From positions 124,001-188,000 of the forward strand of contig JAQWFQ010000014.1 in the NCBI GenBank assembly GCA_029238665.1: DNA of 64,000 nucleotides, given 5' to 3'. The first letter of the stretch is position 1; each line of letters opens with the position of its first letter. Positions 18,668 through 28,090 of the stretch are shown here, piece after piece. A program made the translations under genes and the position numbers. The stretch comes from Crocinitomicaceae bacterium. GTDB lineage: Bacteria > Bacteroidota > Bacteroidia > Flavobacteriales_D > Crocinitomicaceae. Under the pieces are notes generated by a model that worked only from the letters and a program-made list of their open reading frames with translations, was not told where the DNA came from and ran no database searches.

Positions 18668-19978
18668 TTAGTATCTGTAGTGTTCTGGCTTGTATGGTCC
18701 AGCAACTTCAACACCTATATAAGACGCTTGATCTGGTCTTAACTCAGTAAGCTCAGCACCTACTTTCGCAAGGTGTAATTTAGCAACCTTCTCATCTAAA
18801 TGCTTAGGCAACATATACACATCGTTTTCGTAAGCATCTGTGTTGTTCCACAACTCTAATTGAGCCAATGTTTGGTTTGTGAAAGAGTTAGACATTACAA
18901 ATGAAGGGTGCCCTGTAGCACATCCTAAATTAACAAGACGACCTTCTGCTAAAACAATAATATCCTTCCCGTTAACATTATACATGTCAACCTGTGGCTT
19001 TATTTCGTTTTTAGAAGCACCATACTTGTCATTTAACCAAGCCATATCAATTTCATTATCGAAGTGACCAATGTTACAAACAATTGTTTTGTCTCTCATT
19101 GCTTCGAAGTGTTGACCTTGGACGATGTCTTTATTCCCTGTTGTAGTAACAACGATGTCAACCTTTCCAACAACACTTTCAAGTTTACGTACTTCAAAAC
19201 CGTCCATTGCAGCTTGTAACGCACAAATTGGGTCAATTTCAGTAACAATAACTCTTGCTCCTGCACCTTGTAATGAAGCAGCCGAACCTTTTCCAACATC
19301 TCCGTATCCACAAACAACAGCAACCTTACCAGCCATCATTGTATCAGTAGCACGACGAATTGCATCAACCAATGATTCTTTACATCCATACTTGTTATCA
19401 AATTTAGATTTAGTAACGGAATCATTTACGTTAATTGCTGGCATAACCAAAGTCCCATTTTTCTTTCTGTCATACAAACGGTGAACACCTGTTGTAGTTT
19501 CTTCAGAAAGGCCTTTAATATCTTTACATAATTCTGGGTAATGGTCAAAAACCATATTGGTTAAATCACCACCATCATCCAAAATCATGTTTAATGGCTG
19601 ACCATCTTTAAACGCAAACAATGTTTGCTCAATACACCAGTCAAACTCTTCTTCATTTAATCCTTTCCAAGCATAAACAGGAACCCCTGCCGCTGCAATA
19701 GCTGCTGCTGCATGATCTTGTGTAGAAAAGATATTACATGAAGACCATGTAACATCAGCTCCTAGCTCAACCAATGTTTCAATTAACACTGCTGTTTGAA
19801 TTGTCATGTGAAGACACCCTGCAATTCTTGCACCAGCTAGTGGCTTAGATGCCCCATACTCTTCTCTAAGAGACATAAGACCTGGCATTTCTGCTTCAGC
19901 AATATTAATTTCTTTTCTTCCATAATCAGCAAGGCTGATGTCTTTAACCTTATAGGCTAACTTTTCTGTTGTACTCAT
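18668..19978 (-). CDS. ahcY: Adenosylhomocysteinase
   Basis: The enzyme splits S-adenosylhomocysteine into adenosine and homocysteine, removing the inhibitor left by methyl transfers. The 436-residue product starts in the usual way, with the substrate region ([33 protein letters not shown]), the NAD site [12 protein letters not shown] in the middle, and the conserved C-terminal end PYKPEHYRY that completes the active site of the neighbouring subunit. Length and all visible motifs are normal. A TAGCTTTG box lies 34 nt upstream. It is followed by a terminator and appears to be a single-gene unit. Confidence 0.98.
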   Translation of the reverse strand: MSTTEKLAYKVKDISLADYGRKEINIAEAEMPGLMSLREEYGASKPLAGARIAGCLHMTIQTAVLIETLVELGADVTWSSCNIFSTQDHAAAAIAAAGVPVYAWKGLNEEEFDWCIEQTLFAFKDGQPLNMILDDGGDLTNMVFDHYPELCKDIKGLSEETTTGVHRLYDRKKNGTLVMPAINVNDSVTKSKFDNKYGCKESLVDAIRRATDTMMAGKVAVVCGYGDVGKGSAASLQGAGARVIVTEIDPICALQAAMDGFEVRKLESVVGKVDIVVTTTGNKDIVQGQHFEAMRDKTIVCNIGHFDNEIDMAWLNDKYGASKNEIKPQVDMYNVNGKDIIVLAEGRLVNLGCATGHPSFVMSNSFTNQTLAQLELWNNTDAYENDVYMLPKHLDEKVAKLHLAKVGAELTELRPDQASYIGVEVAGPYKPEHYRY

Positions 19979-20012
19979 ATCCTTTATTCTTATTGTTCAA
20001 TTTTTAATGATG

Positions 20013-20020
20013 CAAAGCTA
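20013..20020 (-). promoter_or_regulatory. -7 box of ahcY
   Basis: The minus strand reads TAGCTTTG, matching TAnnTTTG, with 34 nt to the ATG at 19978. The -33 element is not clear. Confidence 0.45.
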
Positions 20021-20085
20021 CGAAGTAACTCTGTAAATATGAATTATTACAACACATTAATATCGATTAACAGCGTGTAATTAAC

Positions 20086-21111
20086 TTATTTTATCTTTTC
20101 ATTTATCAATTCCTCCAAGCCATCTACAAACCGATCATGGTCATTTGAACTTGGAACAAGTTGAATCTTATTTCCACCTGCTTTTTCAAAAACATCTTGG
20201 TATTCGTCTCCAATTTCAATAAGTGTCTCTAAACAATCGGCTACAAAGGCAGGACTAAATGCTAACAATTTCTTTGCACCTTTCTTTCCTTGCTCTTCAA
20301 CAACCTTATCTGAAAAAGGCGTTAACCACTTCTTGTCTAGCCTTGACTGAAAACAAACCGTATAATCCGACTCTTTTAATCCAAGTTTAGCTGCAATTAA
20401 ACGGGTTGTTGCATAACATGTCGCTTTATAGCAAAACTGGTTGTGTTCATTCATTTCGGTTTCACAAGGTTGATCTGTACACAAATCATCTCCTTCATAA
20501 ACTTTATCTACATGACGCTCTGGCAAACCGTGGTAAGAGAATAAAATATGATCGTAATCACTAATATTAAACTCTTTGGTTCTTTCTACGATAGAATCAA
20601 TATACCCATCATTATCCCAAAATTGAGCAATTGTAGACACCTCAGGTACAACCCACCATTTTCTAATAATATCCATTGCTAACTCAACAGCAGAACCTGT
20701 AGATGCGCTCGCATATTGCGGAAACAGCGGTAAAACAACAATATGATCGTAATTTTCATTCCTCATTTCCTCAAGGACATCATACATCGCTGGGTTCTGA
20801 TACCTCATAGCAACATGCACTGTAACATTCGAATCTTTGAATCGATTCTGCAACTTACTTTTCACATTGTTTGTATGTGTAATCAATGGTGAAATTCCAT
20901 CACTTAAATCCCAAAGCTCTTGATAGATCTTGGCAGATTTAGGCGCACGAAACGGAACAATAATCCCATTTACGAGTAATTTTCGGCCCAACCAAGGCAA
21001 ATCAATGACTCGTTTGTCATTTAAGAATTCTCTTAAGTAACGTCTAACATCCGATGTCTTTGGGCTGTCTGGCGTTCCTAATTGAACTAATAACACTCCT
21101 ACTTTTTTCAT
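20086..21111 (-). CDS. hemH: Ferrochelatase
   Basis: Ferrochelatase inserts ferrous iron into protoporphyrin IX in the last step of heme synthesis. The 341-residue product begins MKKVGVLLVQLGTPDSP and shows the family's central motif SYHGLPERHV (metal-handling histidine) and the later segment FSPAFVADCLETLIEI with the catalytic glutamate region. I use the ATG at 21111; a longer frame to 21153 overlaps the end of the preceding gene. The ATG comes one base after that gene's stop (21113-21115), so translation is probably coupled. It is the last gene of a three-gene run with an ABC exporter and a solute-binding-fold protein. Confidence 0.96.
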   Translation of the reverse strand: MKKVGVLLVQLGTPDSPKTSDVRRYLREFLNDKRVIDLPWLGRKLLVNGIIVPFRAPKSAKIYQELWDLSDGISPLITHTNNVKSKLQNRFKDSNVTVHVAMRYQNPAMYDVLEEMRNENYDHIVVLPLFPQYASASTGSAVELAMDIIRKWWVVPEVSTIAQFWDNDGYIDSIVERTKEFNISDYDHILFSYHGLPERHVDKVYEGDDLCTDQPCETEMNEHNQFCYKATCYATTRLIAAKLGLKESDYTVCFQSRLDKKWLTPFSDKVVEEQGKKGAKKLLAFSPAFVADCLETLIEIGDEYQDVFEKAGGNKIQLVPSSNDHDRFVDGLEELINEKIK

Positions 21112-21112
21112 A

Positions 21113-21967
21113 CTAAAATAACTTTGTTCGCCAATCTTTAGACTCTGACTCACTGATTAAATCCAATTTAACAAGGTGTGAAACCGTATTTTCAAAAGCT
21201 AACGGATACTCTATTCCTGAATAATTCCAATCTGTTTCTTTTAGCCATTTTTCCACTTGACCGTAATGAAGATTATACCTCCAACTAATCAAATCGATGA
21301 CGTTCTCGTTTTTCTTTAATTCAGCTGCTTTCTCATTTACAATTGAGCACATCGATTCTAAATCTTCTTTGTGTTTCTCATAAACTTCTGTTCGTACCGC
21401 AATAACAAAACAAGGCCAAGGTGTTACGGCTTCATCAATATATCTACACTTTTTTTGTTCGGTAAATGGATGTGTTGTATATTTTTCCCAAAGAAAAGCA
21501 TGTGCCTCATGGTTTTCAAGGGCCCAAATGCCTCCATAAATATCACCTACTACATTAAATTTTAAATCGTTTGGATTCCAACCTTTCTGATTTGCTTTCA
21601 CAAAACTCATTAAATGTGAGCCTGACCCTTCTCTAGAAATCGCAAATGTTTTCCCTTCCAATTGATCTACACGCTCAATGTCCGAGTTAAACGGCACATG
21701 GATACCCCAACGTAAAGGTGTTGTCACGTAAACCTGAATAATTTTAGCATCCAATCCTTGTAATATAGCTTTTGAAATTCCTTCTGTTAAAAGAACAGCC
21801 ACATCTAAGCTTTTGTTTTTTAACCCGCGAATCATCTGCCCTGTACCTCCACCCATGTCACTCCAGTGAAGTTGAACTCCTTGAGCTCTAAACTTACCTT
21901 CCTCTATTGCCATTCTCCATGGCAAATTGAAATGTTCAGGTACACCACCTATTTTTAATCTTAACAT
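21113..21967 (-). CDS. Solute-binding-fold protein (NMT1/THI5-like) without signal peptide
   Basis: This 284-residue protein resembles the type II periplasmic binding fold of the NMT1/SsuA group. It begins MLRLKIGGVPEHFNLPWRMAIEEGKF, which is the first strand and helix of the fold, and continues with MGGGTGQMIRGLKNKSLDVAVLLTEG and the hinge segment FAISREGSGSHLMS. There is no signal peptide or lipobox, so it should stay in the cytoplasm, unlike transporter receptors. It lies 5 nt after an ABC exporter gene and 1 nt before hemH. It could be an enzyme (as THI5 and MqnA/MqnD relatives are), a small-molecule sensor or a carrier; the ligand is not known. Confidence 0.7.
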   Translation of the reverse strand: MLRLKIGGVPEHFNLPWRMAIEEGKFRAQGVQLHWSDMGGGTGQMIRGLKNKSLDVAVLLTEGISKAILQGLDAKIIQVYVTTPLRWGIHVPFNSDIERVDQLEGKTFAISREGSGSHLMSFVKANQKGWNPNDLKFNVVGDIYGGIWALENHEAHAFLWEKYTTHPFTEQKKCRYIDEAVTPWPCFVIAVRTEVYEKHKEDLESMCSIVNEKAAELKKNENVIDLISWRYNLHYGQVEKWLKETDWNYSGIEYPLAFENTVSHLVKLDLISESESKDWRTKLF

Positions 21968-21972
21968 CGCTT

Positions 21973-23733
21973 TTATTCTGAAAACTGCATATCGTAAAGA
22001 ACTCGATAATAACCGTCTAATGCTAATAGTTCTTTATGTGTTCCTTGTTCTTTTATTTCACCTTTATCTAATACTACGATCTTGTCTGCTGTTTGTATCG
22101 TTGATAATCGATGCGCAATAACGATAGATGTTCTTCCTTCTGTTAATTTTTTTGTTGCTTTTTGTATCAACTCTTCAGACGCATTATCAACACTTGATGT
22201 AGCCTCATCCAAAATTAAAATAAATGGATCATATACGTACACACGAATAAATGACAATAACTGACGTTGCCCAGTAGACAACACTCCTCCCCTCTCACCA
22301 ACCTCGTAATCGTATCCACCAGGAAGTTTCATAATAAATTCATGTGCCCCAACAGCTTTGGATGCTTTAATTACATCTTCTCTGGATATTGATGGGTCTC
22401 CAAGTGTAATGTTATTAAACACCGAGTCAGAGAATAAAAACACATCTTGTAAAACAATTGCAATATTTTTTCGGAGGTAATTTAGTTCTATTTCACTTAA
22501 CTCAGTGTCACCAAATAAGATGCTTCCTTTCTGGTATTCATAAAATCGACCTATTAAATTAACCAACGAGCTTTTTCCCGCTCCAGTTGCCCCCACAAAT
22601 GCCACTGTAGTCCCCGGTTCAATAGTCAGGTTAATGTTCTTGAGCACCCAATCTTCATGATTGTACGCAAAATAGAGTCCATTAAAACGGATCTGTTGAT
22701 CAAATTTACAATGCGTAAGAGTTCCATCGTTTTGAATGTGATCTTTTCGATCAATTATCTCAAAAACACGTTCGGCTCTAACGGTTCCACGCTGAAGAAT
22801 ATTAAACTTATCTGCCAGCTGACGGATTGGCCTATAAAGCATATGAATCCATAAGACAAATGAAATTGTTTCACCAAACATTAGCCCTACATCTTTTGAT
22901 TCAGAATGACCAACACGCTGTGCTGTCCAAACCAACAGGAATGCTATAGACAAAGAGCTTAACATTTCTACGACTGGAAAGAAAATAGAATTTGCCCAAA
23001 TTGCATTAACATGTGCCTGTCTATGTTTCGCATTAATCTCTTTAAACCCCTCGTATTCTTTCTCTTGACGATTAAACATCTGTACCAAAGAAATCCCTGT
23101 AATCCTTTCCTGAACAAATGTGTTTAAACGCGTAACTTGATCGCGCTCCATTTGAAACGATTTTCTAATATACCGTGCAAAAAGTCGCGTTGCAATCAGC
23201 AATAATGGTATTGGAATTAAGGTCATTAAACTTAGCTGCCAACTGGACCAAAACATTAAGCTAATCACAGTAATCAATGAGATTAGATCTCCCATAATCG
23301 CCATAATACCCGAAGAAAACACCTCTGTAATTGCTTCCAAGTCAGAAACCACACGCGTCACCAATGCACCAATAGGAGTTCTGTCAAAATACGTCATTCG
23401 AAAAGACAACATCCGACTCATTAACTCTTTTCGTAAATCTCTAATAATTGATTGTGCAAACAAGTTTGAAAAGTATGCAGAAAGAAATTGAAAAATTGCC
23501 TCAAAAACAAGAATTCCAATAATCACAAGTGTCCAAATAATTAGCATTTCACCGTTTGGAGATTTAACGATGTACAAATCAACCATGCGGCCAATAAGAT
23601 AAGGTCGAGCAGGGCCGAGCATTGCCAAAACCAAAACGCAGCATACAGCTACAATAAACAAGCCTTTATACAACTTCCAATAAGATAGTAGTCGTTTAAA
23701 TACAGTGATATTCAGCTTGTTATTTTGTGACAT
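21973..23733 (-). CDS. ABC exporter, fused membrane and ATPase domains
   Basis: The 586-residue protein has the MsbA/BmrA layout: six membrane helices (about 1-310), then one ATPase domain. Walker A is GATGAGKSS, the signature LSTGQRQ, Walker B FILILDEATSS, and the switch histidine sits in IVIAHRLSTI. It would work as a homodimer or heterodimer to export a lipid, peptide or drug; the substrate cannot be told from sequence. A TAGTTTTG promoter box lies only 5 nt before the ATG. The next gene follows after 5 nt, and hemH after that. Confidence 0.92.
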   Translation of the reverse strand: MSQNNKLNITVFKRLLSYWKLYKGLFIVAVCCVLVLAMLGPARPYLIGRMVDLYIVKSPNGEMLIIWTLVIIGILVFEAIFQFLSAYFSNLFAQSIIRDLRKELMSRMLSFRMTYFDRTPIGALVTRVVSDLEAITEVFSSGIMAIMGDLISLITVISLMFWSSWQLSLMTLIPIPLLLIATRLFARYIRKSFQMERDQVTRLNTFVQERITGISLVQMFNRQEKEYEGFKEINAKHRQAHVNAIWANSIFFPVVEMLSSLSIAFLLVWTAQRVGHSESKDVGLMFGETISFVLWIHMLYRPIRQLADKFNILQRGTVRAERVFEIIDRKDHIQNDGTLTHCKFDQQIRFNGLYFAYNHEDWVLKNINLTIEPGTTVAFVGATGAGKSSLVNLIGRFYEYQKGSILFGDTELSEIELNYLRKNIAIVLQDVFLFSDSVFNNITLGDPSISREDVIKASKAVGAHEFIMKLPGGYDYEVGERGGVLSTGQRQLLSFIRVYVYDPFILILDEATSSVDNASEELIQKATKKLTEGRTSIVIAHRLSTIQTADKIVVLDKGEIKEQGTHKELLALDGYYRVLYDMQFSE

Positions 23734-23738
23734 TAAAA

Positions 23739-23746
23739 CAAAACTA
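23739..23746 (-). promoter_or_regulatory. -7 box of the ABC exporter operon
   Basis: The minus strand reads TAGTTTTG, an exact TAnnTTTG match, 5 nt before the ATG at 23733. This predicts an mRNA with almost no leader. No TTG stands at -33. Confidence 0.45.
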
Positions 23747-23880
23747 GTTTAAATATTTAATGCAGCGATACCTCCCGAAGTATTTATTTATCAGGAATAG
23801 TACCAAAAAACCATAATTAATCAACTTGATTGTCAGATATGCGACAAATATCAATTAACTTTATAAAAAAGTGCAGTATA

Positions 23881-24528
23881 ATGATACACGACTTCTCAAA
23901 AAAGAACTCTATTTTTCAGACATTTATTGCTGAATTGCGTGATACAGAAATTCAAAAAGATTCTATGCGATTTCGTAGAAACTTGGAACGCGTATCCGAG
24001 ATTCTAGCCTATGAATTGTCTAAAGAACTAGACTATGAACATGTAGAAATAGACACACCACTAGGTATAGCGAACGCTTCATTACTAAAAGAGCAGCCTA
24101 TTCTTGCAACTATTTTGAGAGCAGGTTTAGGGATGCATCTGGGTCTCTTGAATTATTTTGACAGTGCTGACAGTGCTTTTGTTTCGGCATATAGAAAGCA
24201 TACAACCTTAGAAGATTTTGATGTTTACGTTGAGTACTTAGCTTCGCCAAAAATAGATGATAAAATTTTGATTATTAGTGACCCTATGCTAGCCACAGGA
24301 AGTTCTATGGCTATGGTCTACAAGGCAATGTTGCGACAAGGAAATCCATCAAGACTGATTGTTGTTTCAGCTATAGCAACCCCCGATGCACTTGAGTTTT
24401 TATCGAAAGAATTGCCAAAATCTACGGTATACTACATTGGTGCTATTGACAAAGAATTAACCGCGCAATCGTATATTGTACCAGGACTTGGTGATGCTGG
24501 AGACTTAGCTTACGGTGTAAAAATGTAA
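23881..24528 (+). CDS. upp: Uracil phosphoribosyltransferase
   Basis: The enzyme makes UMP from uracil and PRPP in pyrimidine salvage. From the ATG at 23881 the product has 215 residues, the usual length. Motifs include the RAGLGMHLGLL segment and the PRPP loop ISDPMLATGSSMAM near residue 133, with the uracil site IVPGLGDAGDLAYG at the end. Earlier in-frame ATGs at 23830 and 23839 would give 14-17 extra residues that do not look like the family. A weak TAACTTTA box at 23856 supports the later start. The next gene begins at most 6 nt after the stop. Confidence 0.93.
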   Translation: MIHDFSKKNSIFQTFIAELRDTEIQKDSMRFRRNLERVSEILAYELSKELDYEHVEIDTPLGIANASLLKEQPILATILRAGLGMHLGLLNYFDSADSAFVSAYRKHTTLEDFDVYVEYLASPKIDDKILIISDPMLATGSSMAMVYKAMLRQGNPSRLIVVSAIATPDALEFLSKELPKSTVYYIGAIDKELTAQSYIVPGLGDAGDLAYGVKM

Positions 24529-24534
24529 TTGATT

Positions 24535-24966
24535 ATGATATGGGGATCAGTTATTTCTTTATTTCTTCTTTCTACGGTTAAATTTATGTTTGCCCCATTG
24601 GGTGGACCTGGTTTAGGGCTTTCGTTTTTTCAAACATACTTCACCTGTGTTTCAGGAGGAATTGTTGGCGCTAGTTTTTTTTATTTTTCAGGAGGATATT
24701 TCATACAACGCGCAGAGAAAAAAAGACTTACGATTAAAAAAAAGAAAACATTTTCTAGGATAAATAAACTCATCGTTAAAACAAAAAAATCAATCGGAAT
24801 TGTAGGCATTTCTTTTTGGGCGCCTTTCTTTCTTTCTATCCCTGTAGGAAGCATTATTGTTGCTAAATTTTACGGCCAGAATAAAAAAGCATATCTACTA
24901 ATCGTTATTGGCATGTTTATTAATGCTTTAATTACTACGGGGCTTGCATATTTGATATACGGATGA
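24535..24966 (+). CDS. Small multi-helix membrane protein
   Basis: I do not recognise a firm family for this 143-residue protein. It has about four hydrophobic helices (near 1-17, 25-48, 84-106 and 118-141). A strongly basic loop lies between the second and third (EKKRLTIKKKKTFSRINKLI), which should face the cytoplasm. It has a resemblance in layout to small multidrug-export-type proteins, but I would not name it. The ATG at 24535 is preferred over a TTG at 24529. The stop overlaps the start of the next gene by 4 nt, so it is part of an operon with upp and the HAD phosphatase. Confidence 0.65.
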   Translation: MIWGSVISLFLLSTVKFMFAPLGGPGLGLSFFQTYFTCVSGGIVGASFFYFSGGYFIQRAEKKRLTIKKKKTFSRINKLIVKTKKSIGIVGISFWAPFFLSIPVGSIIVAKFYGQNKKAYLLIVIGMFINALITTGLAYLIYG

Positions 24967-25673
24967 AACATTTATTTTTTGATTTAGATAGAACACTTTG
25001 GGATTTTGAAAAAAATTCTGAAATAGCCCTAAGAGCAATTTATAGCGATTTTGAATTGGATAATCACTTCAGATCATTCCGGTTTTTTAACACAACATAC
25101 AAAAAGATTAACGCACAACTTTGGCATAAATATGGCGCAGGTAAAATAACAAGATCAGAATTGCGCGTAAGGCGGTTTATTGACACCTTAAAAAAAGTAG
25201 ATGTTCACAACGAAGAATTAGCAATTCAACTGTGTGAGGGTTACGTTAAAGTGAGCCCTTTCCAAACAAACCTTTTTCCGAATGCAATAGAAACCTTGAT
25301 AAACCTAAAAAATGAAGGCTATGAACTTCATATAATCACAAATGGTTTTAAAGAAGTTCAATACATTAAACTGGAAAAAAGTAAACTCCTTGAATATTTT
25401 GATGTTATTGTCTGTTCAGATGAAGTTGGTAAAACTAAACCTGCACGTGATATTTTTGACTACGCATTACACCATGCCAAAGCAAAACCTTCAGAGAGTT
25501 TAATGATTGGAGACGACTACCTTGTAGATGTAATTGGCGCAGAAAAGATTGGTATGCAGGGAATACTTTTTGACCCCAATAAAAGCTACAGAGAAGGAAC
25601 TCACGAATGGATCATCAACAACCTAAATGAAATCCCTGAATTAATTCCGTGGATAACAAAAACGACCTTATAA
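24963..25673 (+). CDS. YjjG-type HAD nucleotidase
   Basis: The 236-residue protein is a HAD hydrolase with a helical cap (subfamily IA). Motif I is DLDRTLWDF near residue 7, motif II is ITNGF (about 119-123) and motif IV is MIGDDYLVDV. The cap region and length match the YjjG group, which removes phosphate from noncanonical pyrimidine nucleotides and helps keep them out of DNA. Its link with upp, a pyrimidine salvage gene, agrees with this. It overlaps the membrane protein gene by 4 nt (ATGA). Confidence 0.85.
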   Translation: MKHLFFDLDRTLWDFEKNSEIALRAIYSDFELDNHFRSFRFFNTTYKKINAQLWHKYGAGKITRSELRVRRFIDTLKKVDVHNEELAIQLCEGYVKVSPFQTNLFPNAIETLINLKNEGYELHIITNGFKEVQYIKLEKSKLLEYFDVIVCSDEVGKTKPARDIFDYALHHAKAKPSESLMIGDDYLVDVIGAEKIGMQGILFDPNKSYREGTHEWIINNLNEIPELIPWITKTTL

Positions 25674-25697
25674 AACGCTCTTATTTTGAGCAGTTGC

Positions 25698-26480
25698 TTA
25701 ATATAGTTCTTGCCTAAGCTTTTCGTACAATACCATTCCAGCAGCAACACCAACATTTAACGATGCTATTTCACCGCGCATTGGGATTCTACAACTAATG
25801 TCAGACATGTTAATCAAGTCAGATGTGATGCCATCTTTTTCTGACCCCATGATAACAGCAACAGCCCCCCTTAAATTAGTTTCATACAGTGGTACACGAG
25901 ATTTCTCAGTACATGCTACCAAACGAACACCACACTGTTGAATATAAAACAAGGAATCTTTGAGACTATCTGTTTTACAAACTTTAATTCTGTTCAATGC
26001 TCCAGCAGATGTTTTAATTGCATCAGCAGTAACTTGTGCAGAGCCTTTAGAGGGAATCAATATTACATCAACACCTTCACACTCAGCTGTTCTTGCTATC
26101 GCACCAAAATTTCGAACATCTGTAATTCGATCTAAAGCAAGAATAAATGGTTTCTTTCCATCCTCTAAAAGGCCTTCTACCACATTTTCAATATTATGAT
26201 ATTCAATTGGTGACGTTAAAGCAATTACACCTTGGTGGTTTTGATCCGTATAGCTATTCAACTTCTCAACGGGAACAAATTGTAATTGGTACGAGCCATC
26301 TGCCAATGCATCTTTCAACTCCAAAAACAATTCTTTATTCATTCCTTTTTGAATGAATATTTTATTTAAAACGCGTCCAGCTTTTACAGCTTCAATTACA
26401 GCCCTTACACCAAAAATAAAATCATCTTTAGGTGTTCTATATTGACGTTCTTCTGATCGTGACCCTCTATGTCTTTCCAT
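25698..26480 (-). CDS. rlmB: 23S rRNA 2'-O-methyltransferase, RlmB/TrmH family
   Basis: The 260-residue product is a SPOUT methyltransferase. An N-terminal L30e-like substrate domain (FIFGVRAVIEAVKAGRVLNKIF) is followed by the knotted SAM domain with motif 1 (LDRITDVRNFGAIARTAE), motif 2 (VIMGSEKDGI) and motif 3 (IPMRGEIASLNVGVAAGMVLYE). RlmB methylates a guanosine in the 23S rRNA peptidyl-transferase region. Relatives that act on tRNA (TrmH) lack this N-terminal domain, so RlmB is the better name. It converges with the YjjG gene and lies 4 nt after the OsmC gene. Confidence 0.9.
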   Translation of the reverse strand: MERHRGSRSEERQYRTPKDDFIFGVRAVIEAVKAGRVLNKIFIQKGMNKELFLELKDALADGSYQLQFVPVEKLNSYTDQNHQGVIALTSPIEYHNIENVVEGLLEDGKKPFILALDRITDVRNFGAIARTAECEGVDVILIPSKGSAQVTADAIKTSAGALNRIKVCKTDSLKDSLFYIQQCGVRLVACTEKSRVPLYETNLRGAVAVIMGSEKDGITSDLINMSDISCRIPMRGEIASLNVGVAAGMVLYEKLRQELY

Positions 26481-26484
26481 TTTC

Positions 26485-26889
26485 TTAAAATTTATAGCTG
26501 AATTCTAATTCAACATTATCACCAAGTGTTTTGGCTACGGGACATCCTTCTCCCACGTTTTTTATCCGTTGATGTATTGTTTCATCCCAATTATTCCCTG
26601 TAAAATCTAGCACTACTTCAATTCGTTCTATCCGTCTTGGGTCAGAACCCATCACCTTTGTAATTGTTGCATCGCCAAAATTAAATTCAATATTCTGACT
26701 TTCACAGTAAATGCCAATAATTGTATACATGCATGAAACATAAGCAGTCGCTACTAAATCAGTAGGAGAAAAAGCCTCACCCTTTCCATTGTTATCAACT
26801 GGTGCATCAGTAATTACTTCTTGACCAGATTTTAAGTGGGTACACTTGGTCCTTAAACCTCCTAAATATTCAACTTTTGATGTCGCCAT
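26485..26889 (-). CDS. OsmC family peroxiredoxin-like protein
   Basis: From the ATG at 26889 the product has 134 residues. Two conserved cysteines fit the OsmC/Ohr pattern: one in AYVSCMYTIIG (on the central helix) and one in GEGCPVAKTLG. The sequence is nearest in style to the YhfA branch. OsmC proteins reduce organic peroxides or bind thiols. A longer start at 26910 (MYVNPKE) is possible but adds an unlikely extension. It has a TACTTTTG box 57 nt upstream that overlaps the control region of lipA, read the other way. Confidence 0.88.
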   Translation of the reverse strand: MATSKVEYLGGLRTKCTHLKSGQEVITDAPVDNNGKGEAFSPTDLVATAYVSCMYTIIGIYCESQNIEFNFGDATITKVMGSDPRRIERIEVVLDFTGNNWDETIHQRIKNVGEGCPVAKTLGDNVELEFSYKF

Positions 26890-26946
26890 TTCTTTCGGAT
26901 TTACATACATTTGTGTTCAAAATCTTTTAAAAACTAAAAGACTGTA

Positions 26947-26954
26947 CAAAAGTA
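26947..26954 (-). promoter_or_regulatory. -7 box of the osmC-rlmB unit
   Basis: The minus strand reads TACTTTTG, matching TAnnTTTG. It lies only 6 nt from the -7 box of lipA on the other strand, so the two promoters should interfere with each other. Confidence 0.4.
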
Positions 26955-26960
26955 GCGTTT

Positions 26961-26968
26961 TAATTTTG
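26961..26968 (+). promoter_or_regulatory. -7 box of lipA
   Basis: TAATTTTG matches TAnnTTTG, with 38 nt to the ATG at 27007. There is no exact TTG at -33. Confidence 0.4.
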
Positions 26969-27006
26969 CGAAGTGTACTAATGTAAAGGATTAAAATGTC
27001 GAAGGC

Positions 27007-27879
27007 ATGAGTGAAATTACAAATACAGACAATAAAGTTAAAATTAAAAAGCCAAAATGGCTTCGTGTAAAACTCCCTACAGGTGAGAATTACAAGAAGG
27101 TAAGGTCGTTGGTAACCGAGCATAAACTGCATACGATTTGTGAAAGTGGGAACTGTCCTAACATGGGAGAATGTTGGGGCGAAGGAACAGCTACTTTTAT
27201 GATTCTGGGAAACATTTGTACCCGATCATGTGGGTTTTGTGCAGTTAAAACAGGGCGTCCTGAACAGGTAGATGAATTTGAACCTGGAAAAGTTGCACAC
27301 AGTGTAAAAACAATGGGCGTAAAACACGCCGTTATAACTTCGGTAGATCGAGATGACTTAAAAGATGGAGGTTCTGGTATTTGGATTCAAACAGTTCGTG
27401 CGATTCGTAAGCAATCTCCAGGAACAACAATGGAAACTTTAATCCCAGACTTTGCTGGGAATTGGGACAACCTTCAAAACATCATAGATGTAGCTCCTGA
27501 AATTGTAAGTCACAATTTAGAAACCGTACGTAGATTAACCAAAGCTGTTCGAATACAAGCCAAATACGACCGCAGTCTAGAAGTACTTTTTAGGCTGAAA
27601 AAAGGAGGCATGAAAACAAAGTCTGGAATCATGCTTGGCCTAGGCGAAACACCTGAAGAGGTTATTGAAACAATGGAAGATTTAGCGAGTGTGAACGTTG
27701 ACATCTTAACCTTAGGGCAATACCTACAACCTACAGCGAAACACCTTCCTATTTCTGAATTTGTAACTCCAGAAAAATTTCAAGAATACAAAGAAATTGG
27801 ATTAAAACTAGGGTTTAAATACGTTGAAAGCGGTCCACTTGTTCGGTCTTCTTACCGCGCTGAAAAACATTTATTTTAA
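27007..27879 (+). CDS. lipA: Lipoyl synthase
   Basis: LipA inserts two sulfurs into protein-bound octanoate to make lipoate. The 290-residue product has both cluster motifs: Cys45-x4-Cys50-x5-Cys56 (auxiliary cluster, which is consumed as sulfur source) and Cys71-x3-Cys75-x2-Cys78 (radical [11 protein letters not shown]). The C-terminal serine motif VRSSYRAEK, which completes ligation of the auxiliary cluster, is intact. It stands alone; the lipoate-using enzyme gene lpdA lies 2.5 kb downstream. Confidence 0.97.
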   Translation: MSEITNTDNKVKIKKPKWLRVKLPTGENYKKVRSLVTEHKLHTICESGNCPNMGECWGEGTATFMILGNICTRSCGFCAVKTGRPEQVDEFEPGKVAHSVKTMGVKHAVITSVDRDDLKDGGSGIWIQTVRAIRKQSPGTTMETLIPDFAGNWDNLQNIIDVAPEIVSHNLETVRRLTKAVRIQAKYDRSLEVLFRLKKGGMKTKSGIMLGLGETPEEVIETMEDLASVNVDILTLGQYLQPTAKHLPISEFVTPEKFQEYKEIGLKLGFKYVESGPLVRSSYRAEKHLF

Positions 27880-28090
27880 GCTAGAAAAAATCTTTTTTAT
27901 TTCTTTTAAAACACCAAACTAAGAAAAGTGCCAAGGGTTTGCTTCAGATTATCTGTAGACACGTGTAGCCACCTAAGTTTCGACCACCTTAACCCAAAAC
28001 AACTTTTTTATTAAAAACAGGGAGCTTTTTTTGCCTCAACATTATATATACTCAGATAGAATGTTTAATTTCACATAAAATATTAAAACT

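Noticed and set aside
25677-25691. Terminator between the YjjG and rlmB genes
   Set aside because: Only a 4 bp stem (GCTC/GAGC) and no T run on either side.
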